The notes beneath the pieces are model-generated. The model was not told where the DNA came from and did not search any database. It was given only the letters and a program-made list of their open reading frames with translations. A stretch of DNA of 5,127 nt. Origin: Actinomycetes bacterium (GTDB lineage: Bacteria > Actinomycetota > Acidimicrobiia > Acidimicrobiales > Bog-793). The stretch lies in the NCBI GenBank assembly GCA_021785095.1, contig JAJYGM010000319.1:1-5127 (forward strand), written 5' to 3'. The first letter of the stretch is position 1. Each line of letters opens with the position of its first letter. Positions 1 to 5,127 of the stretch are shown in pieces. The position numbers and the translations under genes are program-made.

Positions 1-234
1 CGCTGCGACGAGATCGGCCTCGCCGGCCGAGCCCACGCGCAGCCCGTGGTCCACATGGACCACGGTCACACGGCAGCCGGCGAGCGTCGAGAGGACGAGC
101 AGGGCGAGGGAATCGGGTCCGCCCGACACGGCACAGGTGAGAGGCGAGGCGGCGGGCGGGAAGTTGCAGCGAGGAAGGAGGCTCCCCGCGAGGCCGTCGC
201 CTGCGATCGTCCGGGGGACCGCGGGATCCGTCAC
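1..234 (-). CDS. tilS: tRNA(Ile)-lysidine synthase TilS, N-terminal part (cut by left edge)
   Basis: TilS uses ATP to attach lysine to C34 of the CAU-anticodon tRNA-Ile, switching it from AUG to AUA decoding; it is cytoplasmic and normally essential. Only the first 78 residues are present. They contain the N-type ATP-pyrophosphatase P-loop SGGPDS at residues 37-42, followed by LALL, and the TilS-typical HVDHGLR at residues 60-66; together these are diagnostic of the family. The start is the GTG at 234-232. It overlaps the TGA of the upstream metalloprotease gene in the 4-base string GTGA and has no Shine-Dalgarno sequence, so translation is probably coupled to that gene. The roughly 30 residues before the P-loop are longer than in many TilS proteins, but no later in-frame start keeps the gene so tightly coupled. 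A DUF2342 gene followed by tilS is a common actinobacterial order, often continued by hpt and ftsH, which would lie beyond the left edge. Confidence 0.93.
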   Translation of the reverse strand, partial: MTDPAVPRTIAGDGLAGSLLPRCNFPPAASPLTCAVSGGPDSLALLVLSTLAGCRVTVVHVDHGLRVGSAGEADLVAA

Positions 235-1418
235 CCGCCGTCCCGCGTCGCCTCCACGCGAGAGATCCACAGCTCCGGCTCGCGGATCTCTGCGAGCGTC
301 GGAAGCCATTCGGGTCCGCGCCAGACCCGGTCGAAGAGGTCCCGTCCGCCGCGCGCCTCGGCAGCCCTGATGAACTCCTCTCCCTGCTGGTACTGCCGCA
401 GCTTGGCCTCGAGCCCGAGCACCTGCTGCAACACCTTCGCCGGCCCCTTCACGGACTGCCTGCGCTCGCGCAGCACCTGGCTGAAGCGGGCGGCTCCGGG
501 CACCTCTGCAGCGCCCGCCCGGTCCATCGTCACGTCGCCGTGCCCCTCGAGGAGGCTCATCATCGCCTGGAGGCTCCGGATCGCCTCGAGCTGCGACTCG
601 CTCGCCACGATGCCGAGCACACCCGCGTCGTCGAACGGGCTCTTGCGCGACCGGAGCTGCTCTGCCGTGCGTCGGACCATCTCGGCCAGGCGTCCCGGGT
701 CCGCCTGGAACGGCTCGATCGCCCTGTCCACGAGCGACAGGAAGTAGCCGCGGAGCCACGGAACGGCCGTGAACTGGCAGCGGTGGGTGACCTCGTGGAG
801 CGCCAGCCACAGCCGGAACTCCTCGGGAGCGAACCCGTGGCGCTGCTCGAGGTCCACGACGTTGGGCCCGACGTAGTACAAGAGGTCCTGGTCGTCGGCC
901 ATCTCCTCGGTGAGCAGCAGGTCGTACTGCCCGAGGACCCGGGTCGACATCCAGGCGAGCACCGCGCCGAGCTGCGCCCCGCTCGCCGAGCGGCCCGCTC
1001 CGGCGACCCTGGCGGCGATGGGCTCGGGGAGGTCGACGAGCCAGGCGGGCCGTGCAGCCGAGCGTCGTCGCTCCTCCCGCCGACGTTCGAACTTCGCGAG
1101 CGCAGGCGTGAGCAGGCGCTGGAAGGAGGCGACGTTCGCCCGCGCCCAGCCCAGGCGATCCGTGACGACCGATCGGGCCGGCGTGGGCGCGTGCCAGCCG
1201 GTCGAGGCGGCGACGAGCTCCTCGGCCTTGGCGGTCGCGGCGGCGAACGACCTCGAGAGCTCGTCCGCGTCATACCGGACACCCGGGGAGCGCCGGGCGA
1301 TCGCCCAGGCCGCGACCCGTTCCGCCACGCGCCAGTCGACGAGCCCGGGACCCCGGGGGCCGAAGTCCCGGCCCCCGTCGCGATCGGCGTCCACAGGCTC
1401 GGGGAGTGGGGCGCTCAT
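231..1418 (-). CDS. DUF2342 / zincin_2 family zinc-dependent metalloprotease-like protein
   Basis: This 395-residue protein belongs to the actinobacterial zincin_2 (DUF2342) family, annotated as putative zinc-dependent hydrolase or as 'coenzyme F420 biosynthesis associated'; its substrate is unknown. The zincin signature HEVTH is at residues 208-212 inside LALHEVTHRCQF. A second family-like motif, EGHGDVTMD, starts at residue 291, and its Glu or His could supply a further metal ligand (inference). A conserved-looking block around residues 163-192 (GQYDLLL, YYVGPNVVDLE) precedes the active site. There is no signal peptide or membrane segment, so it is probably cytoplasmic. The ATG at 1418-1416 was chosen because it overlaps the rsrA stop as ATGA; the frame is open further upstream, but that would run antisense-like through rsrA and gives arginine-rich low-complexity sequence. 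Its own stop overlaps the tilS GTG. The tight coupling places a protease-like enzyme under the same control as a redox sigma factor. Family membership is secure; peptidase activity is not shown. Confidence 0.92.
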   Translation of the reverse strand: MSAPLPEPVDADRDGGRDFGPRGPGLVDWRVAERVAAWAIARRSPGVRYDADELSRSFAAATAKAEELVAASTGWHAPTPARSVVTDRLGWARANVASFQRLLTPALAKFERRREERRRSAARPAWLVDLPEPIAARVAGAGRSASGAQLGAVLAWMSTRVLGQYDLLLTEEMADDQDLLYYVGPNVVDLEQRHGFAPEEFRLWLALHEVTHRCQFTAVPWLRGYFLSLVDRAIEPFQADPGRLAEMVRRTAEQLRSRKSPFDDAGVLGIVASESQLEAIRSLQAMMSLLEGHGDVTMDRAGAAEVPGAARFSQVLRERRQSVKGPAKVLQQVLGLEAKLRQYQQGEEFIRAAEARGGRDLFDRVWRGPEWLPTLAEIREPELWISRVEATRDGG

Positions 1419-1729
1419 GCCGGCGCCGACGACGGGGCGGGTCCCGACCCCCGGCACGCCTCCTCCGCGGCGATCGCCGAGGCGACGCGCGCGATCAGCG
1501 AGTCCGGCACACGGTCCTTGCAACGGCTCGAGATGACGGCCCGCAGCTCCGCCTCGAACCCCGCCGCGTCGGCGCACGGACCGCACTCGTCCAGGTGTGC
1601 CGCGATCTCCAGGCGCCGGTCGTCGGTCAGCTCCCCGTCGAGGTACACGTAGAGCTGGCGGACCGCCTCCGCGCAGTCCACGTACGATGCGTAGTCCCCG
1701 CACCCCCCTCGTCCATCGTGGGCCACCAT
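1415..1729 (-). CDS. rsrA: Zinc-binding anti-sigma factor, RsrA type (mycothiol system)
   Basis: This 104-residue ZAS-domain anti-sigma factor is predicted to bind the adjacent SigR homologue under reducing conditions and release it when thiols oxidise and zinc is lost. Possible metal ligands are Cys19, His45, Cys49 and Cys52; the core reads HLDECGPC at residues 45-52. Their spacing (26, 4, 3) is identical to that of Cys11, His37, Cys41 and Cys44 of Streptomyces coelicolor RsrA, the redox-sensing set. Cys70 aligns with the C-terminal cysteine region of that protein, and Cys10 is an extra N-terminal cysteine. The ATG at 1729-1727 is preceded by AGGAG 4 nt upstream, and no other start codon lies between it and the in-frame sigR TGA. 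The stop overlaps the metalloprotease ATG as ATGA. The gap to sigR is 57 nt. The length fits the family (about 100 residues). Confidence 0.94.
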   Translation of the reverse strand: MVAHDGRGGCGDYASYVDCAEAVRQLYVYLDGELTDDRRLEIAAHLDECGPCADAAGFEAELRAVISSRCKDRVPDSLIARVASAIAAEEACRGSGPAPSSAPA

Positions 1730-1733
1730 CGGT

Positions 1734-1738
1734 CTCCT
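1734..1738 (-). promoter_or_regulatory. Ribosome binding site of rsrA
   Basis: AGGAG lies 4 nt before the rsrA ATG. It is the only clear Shine-Dalgarno sequence at a gene start in this window, and it fixes the rsrA start. sigR and pgeF lack one, and the two downstream genes of the operon depend on stop/start overlaps. Confidence 0.75.
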
Positions 1739-1749
1739 GTCAGTTCCTC

Positions 1750-1780
1750 GCGGGGGCCGCTGCCGGCTCCCGCCCCCCGC
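1750..1780. other. GC-rich inverted repeat between sigR and rsrA
   Basis: GCGGGGG at 1750-1756 can pair with CCCCCGC at 1774-1780, giving a 7-bp all-GC stem with a 17-nt loop in the sigR-rsrA intercistronic RNA. There is no U tract on either side, so it does not look like an intrinsic terminator. It could influence mRNA stability or the sigR:rsrA ratio, but in such GC-rich sequence a stem of this size may be chance. Confidence 0.25.
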
Positions 1781-1786
1781 CGCGGA

Positions 1787-2362
1787 TCACGGCGCCGTCG
1801 CAGGGCCCGCAGCCACGAGGCCCCGCGACTGCGCGAATCCTGCCAACGTCTTCTGCAGAGCTCTTCTTCCCCGGTGGATGCGGCTCATCACCGTCCCGAT
1901 CGGGACCTCGGTGATGTCCGCGATCTCCTTGTAGCTGAAGCCCTCGACGTCCGCGAGGAGCACGGCGATCCGGAACGCCTCCGGGAGCGCCTCGATCGCC
2001 TCCTTCACCTCCTCGTCGGTGAAGCCGGCGAGCGCCTCCTCCTCGGCGCTCCGGCCGAAGCCGTGCTCCGGCGAGAGGCGGTGATAGAGGTACAGGTCCT
2101 CCACGTCCTCGACGTCGCTCACCTCGGGGCGGCGCTTGGCGGCGCGATAGGAGTTGATGTAGGTGTTCGTGAGGATGCGGTAGAGCCAGGCCTTCAGGTT
2201 CGTGCCTTCGGTGAAGGAGTCGAACGACCGGTACGCCCTGAGGTAGGTCTCCTGGACGAGGTCCTCGGCGTCCGCCGGGTTGCGCGTCATCCGGAGCGCT
2301 GCGCTGTACAGGGCGGTCATGTGCTCCATCGCCTGCTCTGCGAATCTGGCCCGGTCCGCCAT
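1787..2362 (-). CDS. sigR: ECF sigma factor, SigR/SigH type (thiol-oxidative stress)
   Basis: This 191-residue ECF sigma factor closely resembles Streptomyces SigR and Mycobacterium SigH, which direct RNA polymerase to thioredoxin, mycothiol and protein quality-control genes after disulfide stress. Sigma-2 spans about residues 10-80 (region 2.2 [14 protein letters not shown] at 31-44; region 2.3/2.4 [19 protein letters not shown] at 55-73). Sigma-4 spans about residues 130-182, with the helix-turn-helix containing SYKEIADI and [14 protein letters not shown]. The SigH-like phrases [14 protein letters not shown] and ILTNTYIN support subfamily assignment. The ATG at 2362-2360 matches the usual N-terminus shortly before the sigma-2 helix; it has no Shine-Dalgarno sequence but sits 8 nt downstream of a -10-like TAGGGT. 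It is slightly shorter than SigR or SigH (over 210 residues). rsrA follows after 57 nt. No SigR-type autoregulatory promoter (GGAAT-N-GTT) was seen upstream, so positive autoregulation is not supported by this sequence. The symbol is by homology. Confidence 0.95.
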   Translation of the reverse strand: MADRARFAEQAMEHMTALYSAALRMTRNPADAEDLVQETYLRAYRSFDSFTEGTNLKAWLYRILTNTYINSYRAAKRRPEVSDVEDVEDLYLYHRLSPEHGFGRSAEEEALAGFTDEEVKEAIEALPEAFRIAVLLADVEGFSYKEIADITEVPIGTVMSRIHRGRRALQKTLAGFAQSRGLVAAGPATAP

Positions 2363-2370
2363 GACCAGAG

Positions 2371-2399
2371 ACCCTACCCAGCATCGGGGGAGCGGTCGA
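2371..2399 (-). promoter_or_regulatory. Predicted housekeeping promoter of sigR
   Basis: On the minus strand, TCGACC (2399-2394, 4 of 6 matches to TTGACA) is separated by exactly 17 nt from TAGGGT (2376-2371, fits TANNNT). The -10 box ends 8 nt before the sigR ATG, so the transcript would begin at or within a base or two of the start codon. There is no Shine-Dalgarno sequence. This supports leaderless expression, but it is a pattern match only. Confidence 0.5.
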
Positions 2400-2428
2400 C
2401 ACCGACCGCCATGGCCGGCGGGGGCCTC

Positions 2429-2434
2429 TATCCT
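2429..2434 (+). promoter_or_regulatory. Duplicated -10-like box upstream of a decoy ATG
   Basis: This TATCCT is the copy-1 duplicate of the pgeF -10 candidate. It lies 8 nt before an ATG at 2443 that is out of frame with pgeF. If active, it would give a leaderless transcript whose first ATG is not the pgeF start, or a second transcript with a 32-nt leader for pgeF. Confidence 0.3.
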
Positions 2435-2460
2435 CGACCGCCATGGCCGGCGGGGGCCTC

Positions 2461-2466
2461 TATCCT
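2461..2466 (+). promoter_or_regulatory. Predicted -10 box of pgeF (leaderless arrangement)
   Basis: TATCCT fits TANNNT and ends 8 nt before the pgeF ATG, the same geometry as on the sigR side. No Shine-Dalgarno sequence lies in the preceding 20 nt. No good -35 is found at 17 nt; the nearest TTGACA-like string (TCGACC, 2434-2439) is 21 nt away. The call rests on the -10 alone. Confidence 0.4.
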
Positions 2467-2474
2467 CGACCGCC

Positions 2475-3299
2475 ATGGGCGCGCGCACCCTCGGCCAGGA
2501 CAGCGCCGCGCTCTTGCGCGCCGGCGAGGTGGAGGTGCTCTCGTGGCCGTGGCTCGCGGACCTCGGCGTGGACGCGGCGGTGACCACGCGTGCGCACGGC
2601 GCGTCCGTCGGGCCGTACCGGTCGCTGAACCTGGGCTTGCACGTGGGCGACGACCCCGACGCCGTCGCGGAGAACCGGCGTCGCGCAGCGACCGCGCTCG
2701 GCACCGGCGTCGGCGACCTCGTCTTCGCCAGGCAGGTGCACGGCACCCGGGCAGCGGTCGTCGGGCGGGCGGAGGCGGGGCGCGGGGCGCTCCACGACCG
2801 AGACGCCCTCGAGGCGGCCGACGCGCTGGTCACCGCGGAACCAGGGCCGGTGCTCGTCACGCTCGTCGCAGACTGCTCGCCGGTGCTCCTGGTCGACCCG
2901 GAGGCCCGAGTCCTCGCCACCGTGCACGCCGGGTGGCGCGGGGCCGTCGCGGGCGTGGTCCGCTCGGCCCTCGACTCCATGGCCGCGCTCGGCGCTCGGG
3001 CGGATCGGACGATCGCCGTCATCGGCCCGACCGTGTCGCCCGCGGTCTACGTGGTCGGGCCGGAGATCGAGGCGGCGGCCCGCACGACCCTCGGCGCAGG
3101 CGCGAGCCGCGTGCTGTGGGCGCACGGCGACCGCTTTCGGTTCGACGTGGCCGGCGCGAACCGGTTGCAGCTCCGTGCAGGCGGCGTCGGTGACGGGCGG
3201 ATCGTCGGGACTTCGTTCACGTCCGGCGACGAGCACTTCTTCAGCGACCGGTCCGAGCGGCCGTGCGGCCGGTTCGGGCTGCTCGCCCGCTTGCGATGA
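2475..3299 (+). CDS. pgeF: Peptidoglycan editing factor PgeF (YfiH/YlmD, polyphenol oxidase-laccase family)
   Basis: PgeF (YfiH) is a cytoplasmic zinc amidase that removes a wrong first amino acid, notably L-Ser, from UDP-MurNAc precursors; relatives of the family (LACC1/YlmD) also act on purine nucleosides. The protein has 274 residues, slightly longer than the usual 240-260. The family's three metal-site motifs are present: RQVHG with His89, [11 protein letters not shown] with Cys134, and VHAGWRG with His151. TTRAHGAS and [10 protein letters not shown] (residues 37-60) match the family N-terminus, and [15 protein letters not shown] (181-195) matches the conserved IGP segment, although the cysteine often found after IGP is threonine here. 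The end [14 protein letters not shown] resembles the usual substrate-binding C-terminus. The ATG at 2475 is the last of three repeat-derived ATGs and the only one in frame; the frame stays open upstream, but only through repeat sequence. murL follows after 36 nt. In many bacteria pgeF lies near ftsZ; here it sits with precursor-synthesis genes. Confidence 0.93.
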   Translation: MGARTLGQDSAALLRAGEVEVLSWPWLADLGVDAAVTTRAHGASVGPYRSLNLGLHVGDDPDAVAENRRRAATALGTGVGDLVFARQVHGTRAAVVGRAEAGRGALHDRDALEAADALVTAEPGPVLVTLVADCSPVLLVDPEARVLATVHAGWRGAVAGVVRSALDSMAALGARADRTIAVIGPTVSPAVYVVGPEIEAAARTTLGAGASRVLWAHGDRFRFDVAGANRLQLRAGGVGDGRIVGTSFTSGDEHFFSDRSERPCGRFGLLARLR

Positions 3300-3319
3300 G
3301 GCTCGTGCGGTGGCGCTCG

Positions 3320-3325
3320 TAGCAT
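3320..3325 (+). promoter_or_regulatory. Possible -10 box before the MurL gene
   Basis: TAGCAT fits TANNNT and ends 10 nt before the ATG at 3336. No good -35 lies at 17 nt, and a G-run just before the ATG could serve as a weak Shine-Dalgarno sequence. The gene may therefore be co-transcribed with pgeF, have its own start, or both. Confidence 0.25.
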
Positions 3326-3335
3326 CGGGGGGACG

Positions 3336-4760
3336 ATGACCGCGGACCGCTTCGTCTACGAGGGGTACGACCTCGACGCCCGCGGGCGGCGCGTCGTGTG
3401 CCGCTACTCGCTCGGCCAGCACCGGTTCACCGAGGAGGTCCGCTTCGAGACGGCCGGCCGCGACGCCGCGTGGGACGATGCGGCGGTCGGCGCGGCGGCT
3501 CGCATCCTGTTCCTCCTCGCCGGTGTCTCGTACTACAAGACCTCCGCCCCGCCTCTGGTCGACCTCGGCGCCACCGAGACGACGGAGGACGAGCGCGCGT
3601 TCCTCCGGACCTTCTACGTCGAAGGGCTCGGCGAGCTCGCCTACCGCAACGGGCTCGACCTCTCGGGGCTGGAGATCGTCGGACCCGACTCGGCCGCGCG
3701 ACGCCCCGAGCGGCCGGCGCTCGTCGCCGGGCGGCCGCTCGTCCCCTTCGGCGCGGGCATCGACTCGATCGTGACCGTCGCGCACGTCGCCCGACGCGTC
3801 CCCGGCTCGTCCCTCTTCGTCGTGAGCCGCGCGGGCGACCGATTCGCGGCGATCGAGCACGCGGCCGCGGTCACCGGGCTCCCGATCGTGCGTGCCGATC
3901 GGAGGATCGACCCGGCGGTGCTTCGCTCGGCGGAGCTCGGGTTCCTGAACGGGCACGTGCCGGTCACCGGGATCCTCTCTGCGATCGCGATCGTGGCGGC
4001 GGTGCTCGGCGGGCACGATGCAGTCGTGATGTCGAACGAACGGTCGGCGTCGGTGCCGACGGTCTGGGACGGCGAACGACCGGTCAACCACCAGTGGTCG
4101 AAGGGCGCTGCGTTCGAATCAGCCTTTCGTCGGTTGCTGGACGAGTCGCTCGCGCCCGCTCCCGGGTACTTCTCGTTCCTTCGCGCCCGCTCCGAGCTGT
4201 GGGTGGCCCGGGAGTTCGCCGCGCTCGACCGCTACCACCCCGTGTTCCGGAGCTGCAACCGCGCATTCGCTGCCGACCCGGCCCGCCGGCTCGACCACTG
4301 GTGCGGCACCTGCGACAAGTGCTGCTTCATCGACCTCGTGCTCGCGCCGTACCTCTCCGCCGCGGCCCTGTCGACGATCTTCGGCGGCCGCGAGCCTCTC
4401 GGCAACCCCGACCTTGCTCCTCGGTTCCAGGCGCTGCTCGGCGTCGGGGGGAAGCCGAAGCCCTTCGAGTGCGTCGGCGACGAGGAGGAGTGCCGTGCGG
4501 CAGCGGTCCTCGCCGCCGAACGGCCGGACCGGCGGGGCACAGCGCAGCTCCAGGCCTTCGCCGCGGAGGTCCGCACCGCCGCGCCTGCCTGGTCCGATCC
4601 CGCAGCCCGTGATGCGGCCGCACAGCGGCTGCTCGAAGCCGACGGGCCCGAGCTCCTGCCCCCGACCTGGGCCGGCACGGCGGAGCCCCGCAACGCCCAC
4701 AGGCTGCTCGTCCCCGGAGAGCCCGAACCCCGGTACGCCGGGACTCCGTCGTCCCCGTAG
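3336..4760 (+). CDS. murL: UDP-MurNAc-L-Ala-L-Glu epimerase, MurL type
   Basis: MurL, described from Xanthomonas oryzae, uses ATP to epimerise the terminal L-Glu of UDP-MurNAc-L-Ala-L-Glu to D-Glu, replacing the need for free D-Glu from MurI. This 474-residue cytoplasmic protein matches the family by recall of its overall pattern. An N-terminal domain carries VSYYKTSAPPLVDLG (64-78). A PP-loop-like ATP site, FGAGIDS (138-144), is a variant of SGGxDS. Conserved-looking segments follow: SNERSAS (233-239), VNHQWSKG (250-257) and a cysteine cluster HWCGTCDKCCF (321-331) that with Cys308 could bind zinc, as in QueC. The C-terminal ~80 residues are less distinctive. The ATG at 3336 lies 36 nt after pgeF; the MurD-like gene starts 13 nt after its stop, which strongly supports the MurD2-MurL assignment. 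Less likely, it could be another ATP-pyrophosphatase-fold enzyme acting on a different substrate. Confidence 0.85.
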   Translation: MTADRFVYEGYDLDARGRRVVCRYSLGQHRFTEEVRFETAGRDAAWDDAAVGAAARILFLLAGVSYYKTSAPPLVDLGATETTEDERAFLRTFYVEGLGELAYRNGLDLSGLEIVGPDSAARRPERPALVAGRPLVPFGAGIDSIVTVAHVARRVPGSSLFVVSRAGDRFAAIEHAAAVTGLPIVRADRRIDPAVLRSAELGFLNGHVPVTGILSAIAIVAAVLGGHDAVVMSNERSASVPTVWDGERPVNHQWSKGAAFESAFRRLLDESLAPAPGYFSFLRARSELWVAREFAALDRYHPVFRSCNRAFAADPARRLDHWCGTCDKCCFIDLVLAPYLSAAALSTIFGGREPLGNPDLAPRFQALLGVGGKPKPFECVGDEEECRAAAVLAAERPDRRGTAQLQAFAAEVRTAAPAWSDPAARDAAAQRLLEADGPELLPPTWAGTAEPRNAHRLLVPGEPEPRYAGTPSSP

Positions 4761-4773
4761 GCACCGCCCGACG

Positions 4774-5127
4774 ATGAGCACGGTGTCTCGCCGGGTGGGC
4801 ACGGTGGACCGGCCGTCGCTCGGCTGGTCGGACCTGAAGGGCGCGCGCGTCGGGCTCTGGGGCCTGCGCACGGAGGGCGCCGCCAGCCTCCGGCGCCTCC
4901 GACGCATGGGCGTCGTGCCGGTGGTGGTCGACGACCGGCCGGCGGCACCGACCTTCGGAGGGCTCCGCGTCCAGTCCGGCGACGCGGGGCTCGACGCGCT
5001 GGCGCACTGCGAGGTGGTCGTGAAGAGCCCCGGGATCAGCCGGCACGGCCCCCAGGTCCGCGCGCTCGTGGAAGCAGGGGTCGCCGTCGCGGCGGGCCTC
5101 GGGCTGTGGCTCCGGGAGGCGGACCGG
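4774..5127 (+). CDS. murD2: MurD-like ligase, probably UDP-MurNAc-L-Ala--L-glutamate ligase MurD2 (cut by right edge)
   Basis: Only the first 118 codons are present, covering the N-terminal Rossmann-like UDP-binding domain of a Mur ligase; the ATP-binding GKS/T motif and catalytic domains lie beyond the right edge. Visible landmarks are the first beta strand and glycine loop ARVGLWGLRTEG (residues 24-35), then VVVDD, VVVKSPGIS (86-94) and GLGLWLRE near the end. SPGIS is the usual MurD-type end of the uridine site, and the KSPGIS form is typical of MurD2-like proteins (from memory). The glycine loop reads GLRTEG, with arginine in a position usually occupied by glycine. The ATG at 4774 is 13 nt after the murL stop, with no clear Shine-Dalgarno sequence. 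Next to MurL, the most economical reading is MurD2, which adds L-Glu rather than D-Glu to UDP-MurNAc-L-Ala; from the N-terminus alone an ordinary MurD cannot be excluded. Confidence 0.78.
   Translation, partial: MSTVSRRVGTVDRPSLGWSDLKGARVGLWGLRTEGAASLRRLRRMGVVPVVVDDRPAAPTFGGLRVQSGDAGLDALAHCEVVVKSPGISRHGPQVRALVEAGVAVAAGLGLWLREADR

Larger units (their letters stand above)
2403..2478. repeat. 32-bp tandem repeat, 2.4 copies, in the sigR/pgeF intergenic region
   Basis: Two perfect 32-bp copies (2403-2434 and 2435-2466) are followed by a 12-base partial copy (2467-2478) that ends in the pgeF start codon. Each full copy begins CGACCGCCATGG and ends CTCTATCCT. Each contains the palindrome CCATGG, giving an ATG on both strands, and the -10-like TATCCT. 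The unit is not a multiple of three, so the three plus-strand ATGs (2411, 2443, 2475) are in three different frames. Two perfect copies suggest a recent duplication. There are only two full copies and no spacers, so it is not a CRISPR array. Confidence 0.97.

Noticed and set aside
46..1652. Plus-strand open frames opposite tilS and the metalloprotease gene
   Set aside because: They are low-complexity Arg/Ser/Pro/Glu-rich translations without domains, opposite genes with clear motifs and coupled starts.
1727..1789. sigR and rsrA are in the same frame separated by one TGA, so readthrough could give a fusion
   Set aside because: rsrA has its own AGGAG and ATG, and the 19 codons between the TGA and the ATG look non-coding; nothing suggests programmed readthrough.
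2363..2474. SigR-type autoregulatory promoter upstream of sigR
   Set aside because: No GGAAT-like -35 with a GTT -10 was found on the minus strand in the intergenic region.
2403..2478. CRISPR-like array
   Set aside because: The copies are directly abutting with no spacers, and there are only two full units.
1406..3193. Plus-strand 595-codon open frame spanning rsrA, sigR (antisense) and part of pgeF
   Set aside because: It crosses the divergent promoter region and overlaps three convincing genes; its translation is arginine-rich with no family resemblance.
3300..3335. Transcription terminator between pgeF and murL
   Set aside because: The 36-nt gap has no convincing stem followed by a T tract; co-transcription is more likely.
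2460..4091. Long open frame (543 codons) on the minus strand opposite pgeF and murL
   Set aside because: It is antisense to two well-supported genes, rich in Arg, Glu, Asp and Gly with no recognisable motif, and typical of mirror frames in very GC-rich DNA.
4119..4907. Minus-strand open frames opposite the end of murL and the start of the ligase gene
   Set aside because: They are shadow frames with no start signals or motifs, opposite the conserved cysteine cluster and the Mur ligase N-terminus.

Overview
The window is very GC-rich, and every gene in it has G/C-biased third codon positions. The gene content points to a high-GC actinobacterium (Actinomycetota): a SigR/SigH-type redox sigma factor with a zinc-binding anti-sigma factor (the mycothiol-linked pair), and a DUF2342 'zincin' metalloprotease directly before tilS, a characteristic actinobacterial pairing. 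The lineage cannot be fixed from the sequence. A deep-branching class such as Acidimicrobiia is only a guess.

Layout. Two divergent transcription units share a 112-bp intergenic region (2363-2474). Leftward (minus strand): sigR (2362-1787), rsrA (1729-1415), a DUF2342/zincin_2 metalloprotease (1418-231) and the start of tilS (234 to the left edge, truncated). The last three genes are linked by 4-base stop/start overlaps (ATGA and GTGA), so this is a translationally coupled operon. Rightward (plus strand): pgeF (2475-3299), a MurL-type UDP-MurNAc-L-Ala-L-Glu epimerase (3336-4760), and the first 118 codons of a MurD-like ligase that is probably MurD2 (4774 to the right edge, truncated).

The most notable content is the rightward unit. 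MurD2 and MurL form an alternative route to the D-glutamate of peptidoglycan: MurD2 adds L-Glu to UDP-MurNAc-L-Ala, and MurL then epimerises the attached terminal L-Glu to D-Glu, bypassing glutamate racemase (MurI). PgeF, which removes precursors carrying a wrong first amino acid, lies just upstream. The three genes therefore look like a module controlling the identity and stereochemistry of the first two stem-peptide residues.

The intergenic region contains a 32-bp tandem repeat (2.4 copies) that duplicates the -10-like box and ATG of pgeF. Both sigR and pgeF have a TANNNT hexamer ending exactly 8 nt before their ATG and no Shine-Dalgarno sequence, which suggests leaderless or nearly leaderless mRNAs. 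No RNA genes, CRISPR arrays, insertion sequences or convincing intrinsic terminators were seen. There is no gene-free stretch longer than 300 bases.
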